The notes beneath the pieces are model-generated. The model did no database searches. It was not told where the DNA came from and saw only the letters and a program-made list of their open reading frames with translations. Below, in pieces: positions 22,490-34,421 of a DNA stretch of 64,000 nucleotides (position 1 is its first letter; every line of letters begins with the position of its first letter). Made by a program: the position numbers and the translations under genes. This stretch comes from Liopterus haemorrhoidalis (lineage: Eukaryota; Arthropoda; Insecta; Coleoptera; Dytiscidae), in NCBI GenBank assembly GCA_963971575.1, contig OZ020616.1:20751713-20815712 (forward strand), written 5' to 3'.

Positions 22490-24003
22490 ACGTGCGTTCA
22501 AAACAATTCTCGAAACATTTTTTCCAATCTAAAGTTGGTATCTCAAAAACATGGCCTTCGAAGGCTTCAACATCTTGCTCAGGTGATGAAAATCGCTGTC
22601 CACGCATTTTTTGTTTGAAATTGGGGAACAAAAAAAAAGTCGTTAAGCGTGTTCTACATTATACAATTCTCATCAAATTTTCATACTTATTTCTTTGACT
22701 AGAACTTGTACTAGAAATAAATCAGTGAAATTGTACAGTGTAGAACACTGTATATAGTCAAGGTCAACTTTATTCAAAACTAGTTTTGATCAAACTTTTC
22801 TGGAAAACACATCCAACTTGGAACTCGGTGCATGCGCAGTAGACACTTTTAACAATAGTACCAACATTAAAATTACGCTTGTAAATATTTTATATTACCA
22901 CGTGTTTAATAGTGTTTTGTTGATCATTGGTTTGAATAAGCGAATATATAAATTGTGTTTTGTACGTAAATCAGTAATTTTACATATCTAATAGCTAGGT
23001 TATAAACACTTGACAAGATATGAATTATATTTTTATGTTGGTACTTTAAATGAACTGAAACACGTGTAAGAATTTCATTCTCTACCAAAAAATTGAAAAA
23101 TAAATTGTATTAAAACTTTGACAACTTCTAGTTCAAAGAAAAAAGTTTAGAAAATTGATGAATCAAGTATAATGTAGAACACGCTTTAAAGGATAAATCA
23201 GGTGAATGCGGACATTAATTCGATGTTTTTCTCCTTCAAATAATCAATTGTTTAATGTGCTGTGTGGGAGCTTGCATTATCATGATGAAGAATGATGCGA
23301 CGTTTTTGGTTGTTTTTCCTGATTTTGTTAATGACTTCTGGCAAACCAATTTTGTGTTAACCATTCAGCATTAACTGTTCTCCGATCCTCTAAAGGAATG
23401 GTTGGGACATGTCTAGTACAACCGAAGAAACAAGCAATCATTTTCTTGAAAGTGCTTCATGAACGAACAACTTTTGTGGGTTTCAGTTTATCTTGGAAGA
23501 CCCAAACAGTGGTTTGTTGCTTAGTTTCTGGTTCATATGAATAAATCCAAGTTTCGTTACCTGTAACGATGTTGTGTACGGATTTTGTAGTGCCTAGGTT
23601 GAATTTTTTAGCATTCCCTTACACCAATTAACACGATCCTTTTTTTGAGCTTCAATCAAATTATGCGGAATCCATCGGGAACAGATCTTTTTCACAGCTA
23701 ATTGTTCATGCAAAATCGAATGTATTGCAGTCTACGATATGCCAAAGGATGCCACGTCAATCATTTTGCGCACAGCATCGATGCTTTTTTCTTAAATCAC
23801 AACCGATTTTGGTCGACCTTCACGAGATTCAGCACTGATAGACGCACGACCACGACGAAATTCTACCAATTGTATACAGTCTTTTTGATGTTGCTTCATT
23901 ACCAAAAGTTGAACGAAGCGAATCTATGCATTGTTGTTGAGTTAGGCCTTTACTAAAATCGTAAAAAATCATCCAACGAGAACCTTCACGAGTAATATCC
24001 ATT
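22490..24003 (-). pseudogene. mariner transposase pseudogene, split by a MITE
   Basis: Read right to left: N-terminal MDITREGSRWMIFYDFSKG (24003-23945), then GLTQQQCIDSLRSTFGNEA. The first catalytic aspartate has become Asn in VTGNETWIYSYEPETKQQ (23570-23510; normally GDETW). The second is in LHHDNASSHTA (23310-23275), and a degraded third block follows. The C-terminus, FPNFKQKMRGQRFSSPEQ...EIPTLDWKKCFENCF, lies at 22640-22490. A 540-bp MITE (22646-23185) separates the last two parts. Many stops and frameshifts make this a clear pseudogene. Confidence 0.85.
22646..23185. mobile_element. 540-bp MITE inside the mariner pseudogene, TTA target
   Basis: The inverted ends are AGCGTGTTCTACATTATAC and GTATAATGTAGAACACGCT, flanked by TTA (22643-22645, 23186-23188). 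A 3-bp TTA target suggests PIF/Harbinger. A third, partial copy of the end (GTACAGTGTAGAACACTGTA) lies inside at about 22733. Confidence 0.8.
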
Positions 24004-24417
24004 TTTTTTTGTCAGATTGCAGTACAGAGCAAATGGAGTAGTTCTTGTTTATACTCTCTAATGGTTTTCCCAATGACTGCCATTCCTATCATGGCGAGGT
24101 TACCGGTTGTAAAACGCGCTAATTAGTGAAGATATGGTATTCTACAAATGAATATTTTTATTTGTACCGTGTTACCCGATTTTTGTAAGTTATACGGTCT
24201 CCGATATTTCTTCCATTTAGTTTAAATGAATTAACAACAAAAGAACATAAAATTATACACTTTTACAACATTTGGCAGCACCACCCCTATTTGCCACAAG
24301 AGCAATACTGCATTCTAACGTTTGAACGGTCTATAGTAACATAAAGGCAGTGGTGTGTTGGAATCAGCAAACCGTTGTAAAATTTTCATGAATTTTTCGA
24401 GCCGGTTGATAAACTCA

Positions 24418-24867
24418 TTAAATTCATAAAAATTGATGTGAAGTGTGAATTTACACATATTTCAGGCTTTTGTAAGTATCTAACAAGTAATATCAAATTA
24501 TGGATAGATATTATATTAAACAACATAAAATTCAACAACTGCCCAGTTCTCCAGTAAGTTAATTAAATATTGCTGTGCTAGCAATAGCACGGTGTTCGAA
24601 AAATTCGATAACTTTAGAAAAAATAATCAGTTCAAAAATTCTTGTTGTACTATTCCGGTTCACCTCGACGTACAATACTAAGATTTTTTTTTCAGATTTT
24701 TAGATCAACCTACCTAGGAAAAAAGTTTTTTTTAGCATAAATCGTGTTAAAATAAATATATTTAAAAAATACTTTTCGTTTCTTAATCTATGTCTTAACA
24801 TCTTTCTCTGTCTCTTAAATCTTTAATCTGATCAAAAATTCTTATTCAACTATTCCGGTTCCTATTA
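24418..24867. repeat. Family F fragment
   Basis: It contains the loop phrase AAATTGATGTGAAGTGTGAA, the arm phrase CAAAAATTCTTGTTGTACTA and the phrase TTTTTAGATCAACCTACCTA of the fold-back family. It abuts the 5'-truncated LINE at 24868. Confidence 0.6.
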
Positions 24868-26275
24868 ATATTCTACCGCCCCATTTCTATTATGTCAGTT
24901 TTTTTCAAAAATTGTAGAAAAAGTGCTTTACAAACAAATAACTCAATATTTTACTGAAAATGATTTGTTTTCTAACTCTCAGTTTGGTTTCAGAATTAAC
25001 AAAAGCAAAACTGATGCCATTTTGGACATTGTCTGTTATATTGTGGACGCATTGGAAGCTGGTGAATACTGCGTTGGTACCTTCTTAGATCTCAGCAAAG
25101 TATTTGTTTAAATAAGCTACATCTGATTAAATAAGCTACATCTTTATGGTTTTGATGAAAACAGCTGCTCCTTGCTTAGATCATAATTATTGGATAGGAA
25201 ACAAATTACTCAGCTTGACAACAATACATCTAAAACTCTTCCTTTACAGTTTGGTGTTCCGCAAGGTTCCATACTTGGTCCGTTACTCTTTTTAATATAT
25301 GTTAATGACCTACCCCTTTTTATGACTTCTAAAACAGTTCTCTACGCAGATAACACAACATTATTAACGAGAAACTCTAATATGTTCAATCTAAGTGCTC
25401 TCCTTTCGGAGAATAGATCCGTCAAGGATCTATTCTATTTACTTCGACTGTCAAAGTCGAAGCAAATTCTTGGTTTAACACCAATAAATTATGCTTAAAC
25501 ACGGACACATCCCAGACCCCGCTGTTTACAACTAGGAAACATAACTTTGAAACATAACTTAACTAGGAAAAAAACTTAGGAAACATAACTTAGGAACCAT
25601 AACTTTAACCCTCATTACGTAAAGTTTCTTGGAATCCACGTAGATCCTCATTTATGTTGGGACCAACACACTGAATTTATTAGTCGAAAGCTTGGTGGAC
25701 CTAAGCTTTCGACCTGATAAGGAGATTGAAACACAAAGTATCCTTACATACTTCGTATTAAAAGCCTATTTTTCATTATATCAATCCAACTTAAACTATG
25801 GTATACTTATATGGGGACATTCTCCCTCCGCTGACATAATTTTTAGCCTTCAGAACCGAATGTCGACATTATTTTAAAAGTCTCAAAATAATGACCTTAC
25901 TAGCATTATTCATTTATAATTTGCCTCTTACTAATACATAAGAATTTGAGCAAATTCACTACTCTTGGAGACTTGCATAAGTACAATACTCGCTCAAAAA
26001 ACGATATCCGTTCTCAATACCTTAGCTTGAACAAATCCAGAAATTGCTCAAATTATTATTGTATAAAATTTGAATGTGTTGGAGATTAAACAACTATCAT
26101 GCAGAGAATTTTCAAATAAAGTTAAGGACATTTTGTTGAAAAATCCCATTTGTGATTTTAATAATTTTGAAAAGATTGAATTTTGTATGTGAAATCTTAT
26201 GTACCTAATAATGACTGACTAAAAACAATAGATGTATATGTAATTTGGTCAATAAATTATTATTATTAATGTATT
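24868..26275 (+). pseudogene. 5'-truncated non-LTR retrotransposon (Jockey/CR1-type RT)
   Basis: The RT region starts YRPISIMSVFFKIVEK, then SNSQFGFRINKSKTDAILD, GTFLDLSKVF, FGVPQGSILGPLLFLIYVND and LYADNTTLLTRNS. The active-site YADD has become YADN. Frameshifts follow DLSKVF and recur later; the tail near 25690-25870 keeps QSNLNYGILIWG. The 3' end is an ATT-rich tail at 26250-26275. The first 5' similarity is the RT start, so it was truncated on insertion. Confidence 0.8.
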
Positions 26276-27020
26276 GGACTCGACAATGGCCGATGGCGGC
26301 GCTGCGATCGCTGTAAAACAGCTGACGAAACGAGTAATGTGAAAGTTGTCCTCATTTGTCTACATAATAAATCTTCGATTTATAATGAATAATAAATAGC
26401 TATCCTTATTAAATCATTTAATTTTTAATTGCTACCTTCTTTATAGTGTATAGTAGTAAGGAGAGGAGTTGTTAATCGCTAGACATGTTAGGTTATGCCG
26501 AATTTTGGAAAAAAATATGCATGTCGACACATGTGGGTTATGTTTAATGCAAACATATTTCAGCTGTCTTTTTATTTTGTACCAGTTGATTAACAAATCA
26601 AAATGAAAAAAGCCAGGACAAGGCCATTGATTACTTGATTTTATTGGAATATTTAATTTTCATTTTTTTTTTTATGTGGTTTCTGTTGGTTTTTCTTTTT
26701 GTTCAAGAAACAATATATTGTGTCTGAAAACATTAACTAGCAGAGATTTATAATGCTTGTGGTCTATTTTAAAAAAGCCTGCCTCCCAACAGTATGAACC
26801 ACAACCTTTGTTAGAAATTCCTACCTAAAAAAATTAGTTAAAATCGAAAGCAGATACGTGAAGCTGTATCGGAATATCTTCGTACAAAATTTGACACTGT
26901 ATGCCCTAATCCTGCATTAAAGATACACGAGTAGATATTTAATTATACTCGAGAAGAATTTTTATAATTTAGTATATCTTATTTGTTGAATTGTTTTAAT
27001 AAATACTAGTTTGTTAAATA
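26276..27020. other. Intronic sequence with no recognised content
   Basis: Apart from a short GC-rich patch (GATGGCGGCGCTGCGATCG at about 26293) I see no gene, repeat end or tandem structure. Confidence 0.4.
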
Positions 27021-27345
27021 CAGTAAGCGCTCACTTAACGTGCTTAATGCGTTCCCACTGTGATGTACGTTATGCGATTTGTACGTTAATCGGACAGTGT
27101 ATTTCCATATAAATGTACATTACGATTTTTTGGTACTCACATTGCTTCTCCATGTCCATACGAACGTACACTTTGTCCGCACGAACGTACAATCGCCGCT
27201 TTGTGAATGAGCCTTCGCCGGGAACTTTTTGAAATATTAGAGAAATAGAGGTTGAAAATCTTGTAGAATTAATAAATAATTCAGACCCTGATTTGGAAAG
27301 ATGTAATTCGCAATCTTTGCAGTACTGGTACATCTTGTCCAGCTG
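27021..27345 (+). mobile_element. Tigger-like MITE, copy 2 (3' truncated)
   Basis: TA|CAGTAAGCGCTCACTTAACG opens a sequence collinear, in reverse, with 17728-18449. The retained peptide is EIEVENLVELINNSDPDLE at about 27243-27300. The second terminus is missing. Confidence 0.6.
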
Positions 27346-27374
27346 GTGTCACTTCATAGCGCTGTTGAGCCCAA

Positions 27375-27565
27375 TTCCAAACGTTTCCAAATGTTTGCAA
27401 ACGTATAATTGAAACCATTCCAAACGTTTCCAAACATATAATTGAAACCATTCCAAACGTTTAAGCGGTACTAACTGGAATTTTCATTTTTGAAATGGGC
27501 TTTTGCTAAACAAAATGATCAAAAGCCTTACTCAAAGTCCGATTAAACCAAAAAGACAGGCAATG
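27375..27565. repeat. Short family C relative with expanded left end
   Basis: CCATTCCAAACGTTT followed by ACATATAATTGAAA-type spacer occurs three times (27375-27470), then the short family C body runs to CCGATTAAACCAAAAAGACA (27565). The left terminus appears to have been tandemly multiplied. Confidence 0.5.
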
Positions 27566-27774
27566 CATTGTTGAGATTATTGTTGATAAAAACGTTATTT
27601 ATATTTCAAATAGAAGAATATTTAATGAAAATTTCTTTATTTAAAATTATATTACTAATGAAAAGCTTGAGGAATGGCGACAAAATGACGAAATAACCTT
27701 TCATTGTGAATGTGTTGAAATATTTAAATATTTTATAGATAAACAAATATCTTTTCAACATATGATAAATATTA

Positions 27775-29252
27775 TTGAATTTAACCGACCGAATATTTTC
27801 AAGTACAATTGTACCTAGAAAAACATAATTTGTTGACAGATAAACAATTTGGTTTTAGAAAAAATCGTAACACCTCAAGCGCAATAAATGAACTAAATAC
27901 ATAATATCCGCATTTGAAAGAGGAGAATATGTATCTACTAAATTGCTCGACCTGAGTAAGGCTTTTGACTCAGTACCTCACAAATATATCCTTAACAAAT
28001 TAGAATGGTACAGAATAAGAGGTACACCTTTGCGGCTAATTGAGTCATATTTAAGCGACAGATCACAAGCAGTTTACAGCAATGGAACCTACTCTAATTG
28101 CCTACCAATTACATACGGTGTTGGACAAGGATACAACATTACAGCTCTTCTTTTTTTAATATATGCTAACGATATTGCTAGTGTCAATAATAATCACAAA
28201 ATCTGTCTCTACGCGGATGATACAACACTATGTATATGAGAGTAACAAAAACTTAAATACAGCAATAAACAACACAAATTTTTTTATGCTCAAATCGCAG
28301 AATGGGTAGACATAAATAGATTAACTATAAATAAGTCAAAAACTGAAAATATCGTTTTTAGCCTAAAACATGACTCAAATGCATATGTAAAATTCCTAGG
28401 TGTTTATCTTGACTCTCAGTTGACTTGGATGCATCACATAGAATATGTAGCAAAAAAACTGAGCAAAACTTTATACTTGCTGCGTGCCCTAAAAGCAAAA
28501 ATATTCAAAGCAGCTTTAATTATGGTGTATTACGCTCATTTTCACTCCATACTTTCGTAAAGTATCGAATTTTGGGGTAACAGAACCTACAGCGATACCA
28601 TTTTAAAGCTACAAAAAAGGGCCATCCGGATAATTGCGTCTACAAACATAAGTGAGTCGTGTAGAGAACACTTTAAGAAGTTAAAAATATTGACTCTTCT
28701 CTCTATCTATATAATGAATGCTCTGCTCTCCACCAAGGAAATCGAAAAAAAAAAAAAAAACTATTTAAGACTAACCCTAATAAGTATGAGACGAGACAAA
28801 GACACGCCATCATTCCTACTCCGTTGCATAAGTTAGCCAAGAGTGAGAAAAGCTTAAACTACCAAGCCATTAAGCTCTATAATCATCTTCCATCCCATTT
28901 TAAAAACATGGCTAGGACCAAATTTAAGAGAACCATAAAAAAGGTTCTCCCTGAGCAAGCATTCTACAAAATAGAGGAATATTTTAAATATAAATTTTAA
29001 ACCTGTTTACTTTTTAAATTATAACCATGTAAAACAGAGAAAAAAAAAATATATATATGTGTTATTTATTATTTTAATTAAGTTTATCACACCGCCACTC
29101 AGCTCCTGGCATTTAGATATACTTACATATTTAAGATTATATTATACTAATTTTCTATTTTTTATTTTTTCATTAATATTGTATGTGTGACAAAGGGTAA
29201 CCATATATGGTACATCAAATAAAGAATTATTATTATTATTATTATTATTGGG
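27775..29252 (+). pseudogene. Non-LTR retrotransposon fragment, RT to 3' tail
   Basis: RT blocks: TDKQFGFRKNRNTSSAINEL, LLDLSKAFDSVPHKYILNKL, then TYGVGQGYNITALLFLIYAN (GVPQG changed to GVGQG) and ICLYADDTTLCI with an intact YADD. After a frameshift: INRLTINKSKTENIVF, VKFLGVYLDSQLTWMHHIEY and LRALKAKIFKAALIMVYYAH. The 3' end is a polyadenylation-like AATAAAG and an (ATT)n tail (29219-29250). It is a Jockey/CR1-type element. The last third of the ORF is broken by several frameshifts. Confidence 0.8.
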
Positions 29253-29930
29253 GTTTGTCGGGTCTTGACAAGCGTCCAATCGCAAACTTCAGCAACCTTT
29301 TGAGCCGCGTCATACTAGAGACTATTGGAGCTAAATACACACGGCTGCATCCTATACCCTGGCGATATGCAGACGCGGAAATTACGCCAGATCCAGCATC
29401 CGCACAATGCGGATTGACCCGAGCAGCACTGCTTTCTGCATCCTGCAGATCAAAGAGGTGGCAGAGGATCTGCAGGCGGGAATGGACTCGATTTCCCTTC
29501 GATAGGAGGCTTTCATACCACCCAAAACACCAACTATCAGGACTACAATTTGAGAATTCGCTCACAAACATCTGTTTGGTCTCGATATCCAGGAGGGTTA
29601 TATCCGGCTTAGTGGCTGTCAATAACCTCGAGGTGAGGAAGGAGTAATTCCAGTAAATTCGGCACTTGGAGTTTTCCACCACCGATTCTATGTCAGAAGG
29701 GACGTACGGTATAACCGGTATTTGGTCAATACCATAGGCATGTCTAAGATGGTAGCAGAGCACGCGGAGAGCAGCATTATGTCGAGACACGTAGCTCGAC
29801 GCTGCAGGAGATGGACAAGCAGATAGAATGTGCAATATCGTTTCAGGATGGTGGTGGCACAACCTACAGAGTGTGAACTCCGCTATTTGGAATATGCGGG
29901 CCCTTTTTTATTATTATTATAATAAACAAT
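29245..29930 (-). pseudogene. C-terminal fragment of a second non-LTR polymerase
   Basis: An open frame of 205 residues, extended upstream by FQIAEFTLCRL in another frame. CRLCHHHPETILHILSACPS is the zinc-binding C-x2-C...H..H motif that follows RT in an arthropod non-LTR family. IESVVENSKCRIYWNYSF and TATKPDITLLDIETKQMFV follow. The last 100 residues (after CSPDSW) no longer look like the family. It lies tail-to-tail against the (ATT)n tail of the previous LINE. Confidence 0.65.
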
Positions 29931-30442
29931 GAACTAGCGAATAACTATAAATTGAAAAAGTAGAAGCATGTATTTATGACAAGTATGAAATTCCAATTAT
30001 GAATTGTATAAAACTTTACGAGTTGTTAAAAGATAAATCTCATATTTAAAAAAAATGTACATGTATATGAAAAATATCAACATTGCACAATATATCGATA
30101 CCGTAAGTTTGCAAGATAAATCGTCTGTCTGTCAGTACCTACATTAATATTGTTTTTATGATACAAAATACTGTAGATGTTAAATAAATAAAATAGTTTC
30201 GATAAATTTCTACTTTTTTTAATAAATGTGTGTTTGTTACAACTACCGCCGACGACCGGTTATTTGAACAATGCATTCTTTCCATGGACCGGCAAAACAA
30301 CCAGTTGTGTTACTTTTGTGCGTAGACGTCCGGCAGAATAACCACAAAACAGAGAAAACTAATAAAATTATGATGTATAATTTGTTATTAAATATGTTTT
30401 ATGTATAATTTGTTATTAAATATGTTGTAATAATTCTTATAT

Positions 30443-30790
30443 ACACTCCCGTCCATAAGTTTAATCGTACCTAGCCTAATAGTAGTTTTTATAAGAAAAA
30501 TAGTTAGAATATTTTTTACTTAAGGTTCCAATAAAATAAATAGATAATTTTAGAACTGTTTAATAATAATTAATTCAAAAAATTAGAATTATTTTAAAAA
30601 TTTCAAATAAAATTAAATAATAATATTCAAATTGAATTTTCGTCAAAATGGCCACCTCTGGCTTTCATAATCGCCTGACAAAAACGCGGCATGCGATCAA
30701 TTAATTTGTTTAAATATTGGCCATCAATGTTGTTCCAAATAGTTTTGAGTGATGTCCAAAGGTCATTTTTACCCCTTGGATCAAAAATTC
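30443..30790 (-). pseudogene. Tc1-like transposase C-terminus with its 3' TIR
   Basis: On the minus strand: NDLWTSLKTIWNNIDGQYLN, then KLIDRMPRFCQAIMKARGGH and FDENSI, stop at 30627. This is a Tc1-type C-terminus (W..I...YL..LI.SMPRR...I...GG). CACTCCCGTCCATAAGTTTA at 30443 is the end of the element, preceded by TATA. The rest is replaced at 30840 by a family F fragment. Confidence 0.75.
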
Positions 30791-30839
30791 CTTTAGTACC
30801 TTTCCGGTTCGGATCAATGTACTTACGTGTTAAGGGGTG

Positions 30840-31240
30840 CGGGACTGATTTTTTTTTTTGAACATTTTTTGGAAAAATCGTGTTAAAAAACAGAATTTCA
30901 AAAAAAAAAACTGCTTTTCGTTCCTTAATTTTCGGTTTAAGAGCTTTCTTTTGATACCACAGAATAAATTTTAGAAAACAATTATTAAATAATTCGATAT
31001 TTTTAGAAAAACTAATCTGATCAAAAATTTGTGTTGAACTTTTCCTGTACAATGACGATTGTACATTATTGAGACTTAACAGATTTTTAGGTCAGCTCCT
31101 CTGGGAAACAGGGTGGAGGACAAACGTTTTATGACATTTCTTGACGAAAAACCCATAAATATATATTTTTCAGAAATAAAAATTCGCCTGTTTTATCACA
31201 ACACTAACAAAATACAGATAATAAATTTGTAGTGAAACGG
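30840..31240. repeat. Family F fragment
   Basis: It contains GGAAAAATCGTGTTAAA, TTTAGAAAAACTAATCTGAT, CAAAAATTTGTGTTGAACTT and TTTTTAGGTCAGCTCCTCTG of the fold-back family. Confidence 0.6.
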
Positions 31241-31249
31241 ATAAGCTTT

Positions 31250-31500
31250 AATACATTTTTGGCCCAAGTAGGGAATTTATTCGACCGATACGAAAAGCAA
31301 AAAGTAATTTTCCGCCGGGACTAGGTCCGATTAATACGTCACATGAGGGAGAACTTCCCACCCAAGGAACAAATACAGCCTTTGTTCCAAACACCTGTGG
31401 TCGAGCGAGGTTATGCTGCAGAACGACTGTTTCAATAAATTGTCTTTTTTGTTTCACTTCATCACTCAAATGAATGAATTCTTGTTGGTAACGTTCTGAA
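31250..31500 (-). pseudogene. Degraded mariner transposase fragment
   Basis: Two frames together give QKRQFIETVVLQHNLARPQV (second aspartate block, normally VLQHDNARPHV, the Asp changed) and GWEVLPHVTY followed by SDLVPAENYFLLF (PPYSPDLAPSDYHLF block). This is a different mariner lineage from those at 8524 and 22490. Confidence 0.65.
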
Positions 31501-31836
31501 TTAATAGCTGATCAGATTTCAGTGACTCATAATAACATAATACAGAAACTTTTGAGTTTACTATTATTTTGTGAGGTTATGGTACCAAAATATATAGTGT
31601 TTTTTTTATATGATATGGTTGGCACTTCAATATCTCAAAATGGAGGGAATATATTTAAATTTAAAACGGAATTATAATTGATGTAAACGCACCGAATTAA
31701 TCTTTACACCTAATAGAAGACCTCAAAATGTCAAAAATAAATTTCAACACAAAAATTTTACCTGACCCTTTCCTACGTAAATGGAATGCAAAAAAGGGAT
31801 TTTAATATTATAAAAATTAAACTAAAAATCACATAC

Positions 31837-32147
31837 CCATTGCCACATTTCTTGTTGAGTCATAGGTTGTTCCATCAAAGCATTTTGCCAAACTCGAAAT
31901 AGCATCATAAATGTTTTATCTCTTGAACTGAAGCTCGTAAAAAAATATTTATCATTGTGGTCGCTTAATAATATAGCATTTGGTATAACGAGAGCTGTTT
32001 TTTCTTTCGATATCGCTGTTATATCTCTCCATGAAAGAGTGACATTTGTTTCCCATCGGAATATGTTAGCGTAGAAACACAGGTAATTCTGCGTTATGTA
32101 TAATCGACCGTGGACCAAAATCTCTTTTTGCAAGGCGCAGGAATAAT
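31837..32147 (-). CDS. GRAMD1/Aster homologue, exon B (core of GRAM domain)
   Basis: The exon begins after TTATTTTCTAG and completes the codon split by the exon A junction (G + AT gives Asp), so the join reads ERLIVDYSCALQKEILVHGR. It continues LYITQNYLCFYANIFRWETN, KEKTALVIPNAILL, YFFTSFSSRDKTFMMLFRVW and ends at WQW|GTATGT. Every conserved GRAM element of GRAMD1 proteins is present: the SCAL.R(K)(D/E)IL start, CFY(S/A)NIFRWET, (T/A)(K)EKTA..IPNA, FFTSF..RD.T(Y/F)MM.FR(L/V)WQNAL. This domain senses phosphatidylserine and cholesterol at the plasma membrane. The exon is 311 nt, phase 1 to 0, with no stop. Confidence 0.95.
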
Positions 32148-34421
32148 CTAGAAAATAATTAAAAATTACTTACCGAATTTAAATAGATGTTATGACATTT
32201 AGAAACATTTTGCATTAATATGTTTGATTGTGTATAAGTTATCTATTAAAGATAAGATAGGAATCATACATCAAAAAAAAAAAAAATTTGAACGATTCGT
32301 ATTTTTAATTCAATAACTGACAGATACAATTATTTTACAAATTTTAATGTTACTTGTGATAAGCCGCGGTTTCCTTCTTTATTTTTAGAGATAATATTAT
32401 CAATTACAATACGTAACATTTTACGTAGTTTCCTGATAATATGGCACTTAAATTTAAATAAACATTTACTACTTCCTATAAAATCAAAAATAAGGAGATA
32501 ATAAAAGAAAAGAACAGATAGTCAAAAACAATGGTTCTCATCACCCTTATCATGGGGAGGGGGATAAATTTTGGGGACCAAATTTGGGTGGGGGATGTGA
32601 AAATAACTATGAAAATATTAATTAACTAAAACTTCGTATACAGGTGTCCCGAATAACTTGTCAAGCATGGGGAGATCTCGAGAACGGTAAGAGATACAAG
32701 GTAGGTTAAATTCAAAATTATTAAAGTAAATATTTTTATTGACTATATTCATAATAGATATTTATTTCAAGACAGTTCTACTGAATAAATTATAAATAAA
32801 TCCCTAAGGAAATTTTATAATGATTTATATAAAATTTACGGTGATGGGTATTTGTATTATAGTTAATAAATAACAATAAAATCGAATACAAATATAATTT
32901 TAGGTATATTTAAATAAAAATAGAAAAACAAATTGCTATAATAATATAGTAATTAATAAAATTGGAGGTTATATCTGTTTTTAAGAAAGGCTGGACGTAT
33001 TTTAGCGAAATTGGGTAAAATAGAGTAGAACCAGGATTCTAATATAAGCATGATATCTCAAAATTTTATTTCTTAGGGGGTGTTTCTGGGTTAAAACTGG
33101 TACTAAATTTTTTTAAATATTTACTTTATAAACTATCTTAACAGAAAAAACTATAAAATAAATGTTGCTTATAAGAAACCATATCTTATTTGTTCTCTGC
33201 ATTTTTTCAATTTGGTGAATATTAAAGTTACGGACGGGGGGGGGGCAAAACTAAAATATTGAAATATTTCACTTATTATTCTCTTCACATCAAAAATGAA
33301 TATAAGAAAATTTATTTAGAACGAAGAAACATTCCTTTAGAAGAAAAAATAAATTAGAACAAGTAGAAAATCAAAAAATTAAACGATTTTTTTATATTTA
33401 TAGACAAAATTCAAACTTCACGTGTGTATAACATATACGATAAACAAAGGCTGACGTCCCGTTAGCAGACAGATGATGTGTAGCTTCGCTATTTACCCCC
33501 ACCACTACAAGTGACTAACCCAGTAAAGTGCACACATTTACGATTTACAGTGTTTACAAGTTACAATGTTATTACAAAATTATATTTACTTTCTTACTAG
33601 ATTAAATAGAAGAAGATTGAGGATCACTTATAGTATGCAATTTATTAATACATAATTTCCGGAATTTTTGTTTGGAACAATTGAAAATATCTATCGTAGA
33701 AAAAAAGAGATTATACGTAGTCGATTATATCGAAAGTCTAATGATGGGCGAGTTAGTGAATGAATTTGTGTTTGAACTGGTCTGATGGAATAGGTTAGTA
33801 TTTCTGGTATTGTATGTAGGTATTCGAAACTCAATAAGATGTAGGAGTTAGCTTGAAGAAGTTATGTCATTAACTATTCGGTAAAGCATCAATATGTCAG
33901 ATAAAATACGACGTTTTTGAAGCGGTAGAATATTTATTCCGAGACAGGAATCGTAGTAGTTATCGTATTGGACATTACTTTTAAAGCAGAAATACTTTAT
34001 GGCTTTTTTCTGATTTTTGTCAAGTTTGAAAATGTATTTGTCAATTATTCCAGATAACGGATGAATAGTTTAAGATACTAGAGACGTACGCAAAGTAAAG
34101 ATTTTTAAAAGCGTTTATAGAATTAAAACTTTTAGTAGTTATAAAACCTAACATTTTTAGGGCTTTGCCGCATATATATTCGACATGTAGTTCATAAGAA
34201 AATTTTGAATCTAGAAGCACTCCTAGATCTTTAATTATTGATGACCGTTTCAAAGCCTGACCTTTAAAATTATATTGAAAAGAATGTACGGTTTTGTTTC
34301 TCGTAAATGATTTTATATAATAGGTTAAGAAATAATTTGTTTTGTTGGCAATAAAGGTATACGTTTTGAAGGTCTGATTGTAGGAGGGCGGTATCCGATG
34401 GCCTCCTAACTGGAAGATATA

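Larger units (their letters stand above)
8119..31836 (-). other. Aster gene intron between exons B and C (23.7 kb)
   Basis: It is bounded on the minus strand by donor TGG|GTATGT (intron from 31836) and acceptor TTGTCTCAG (to 8119). It is phase 0. The content is almost entirely transposon debris, listed separately. No host exon is recognised within it. Confidence 0.85.

Noticed and set aside
29207..29647. Open frame of 146 codons on the plus strand
   Set aside because: Antisense shadow of the LINE C-terminal fragment at 29245-29930.
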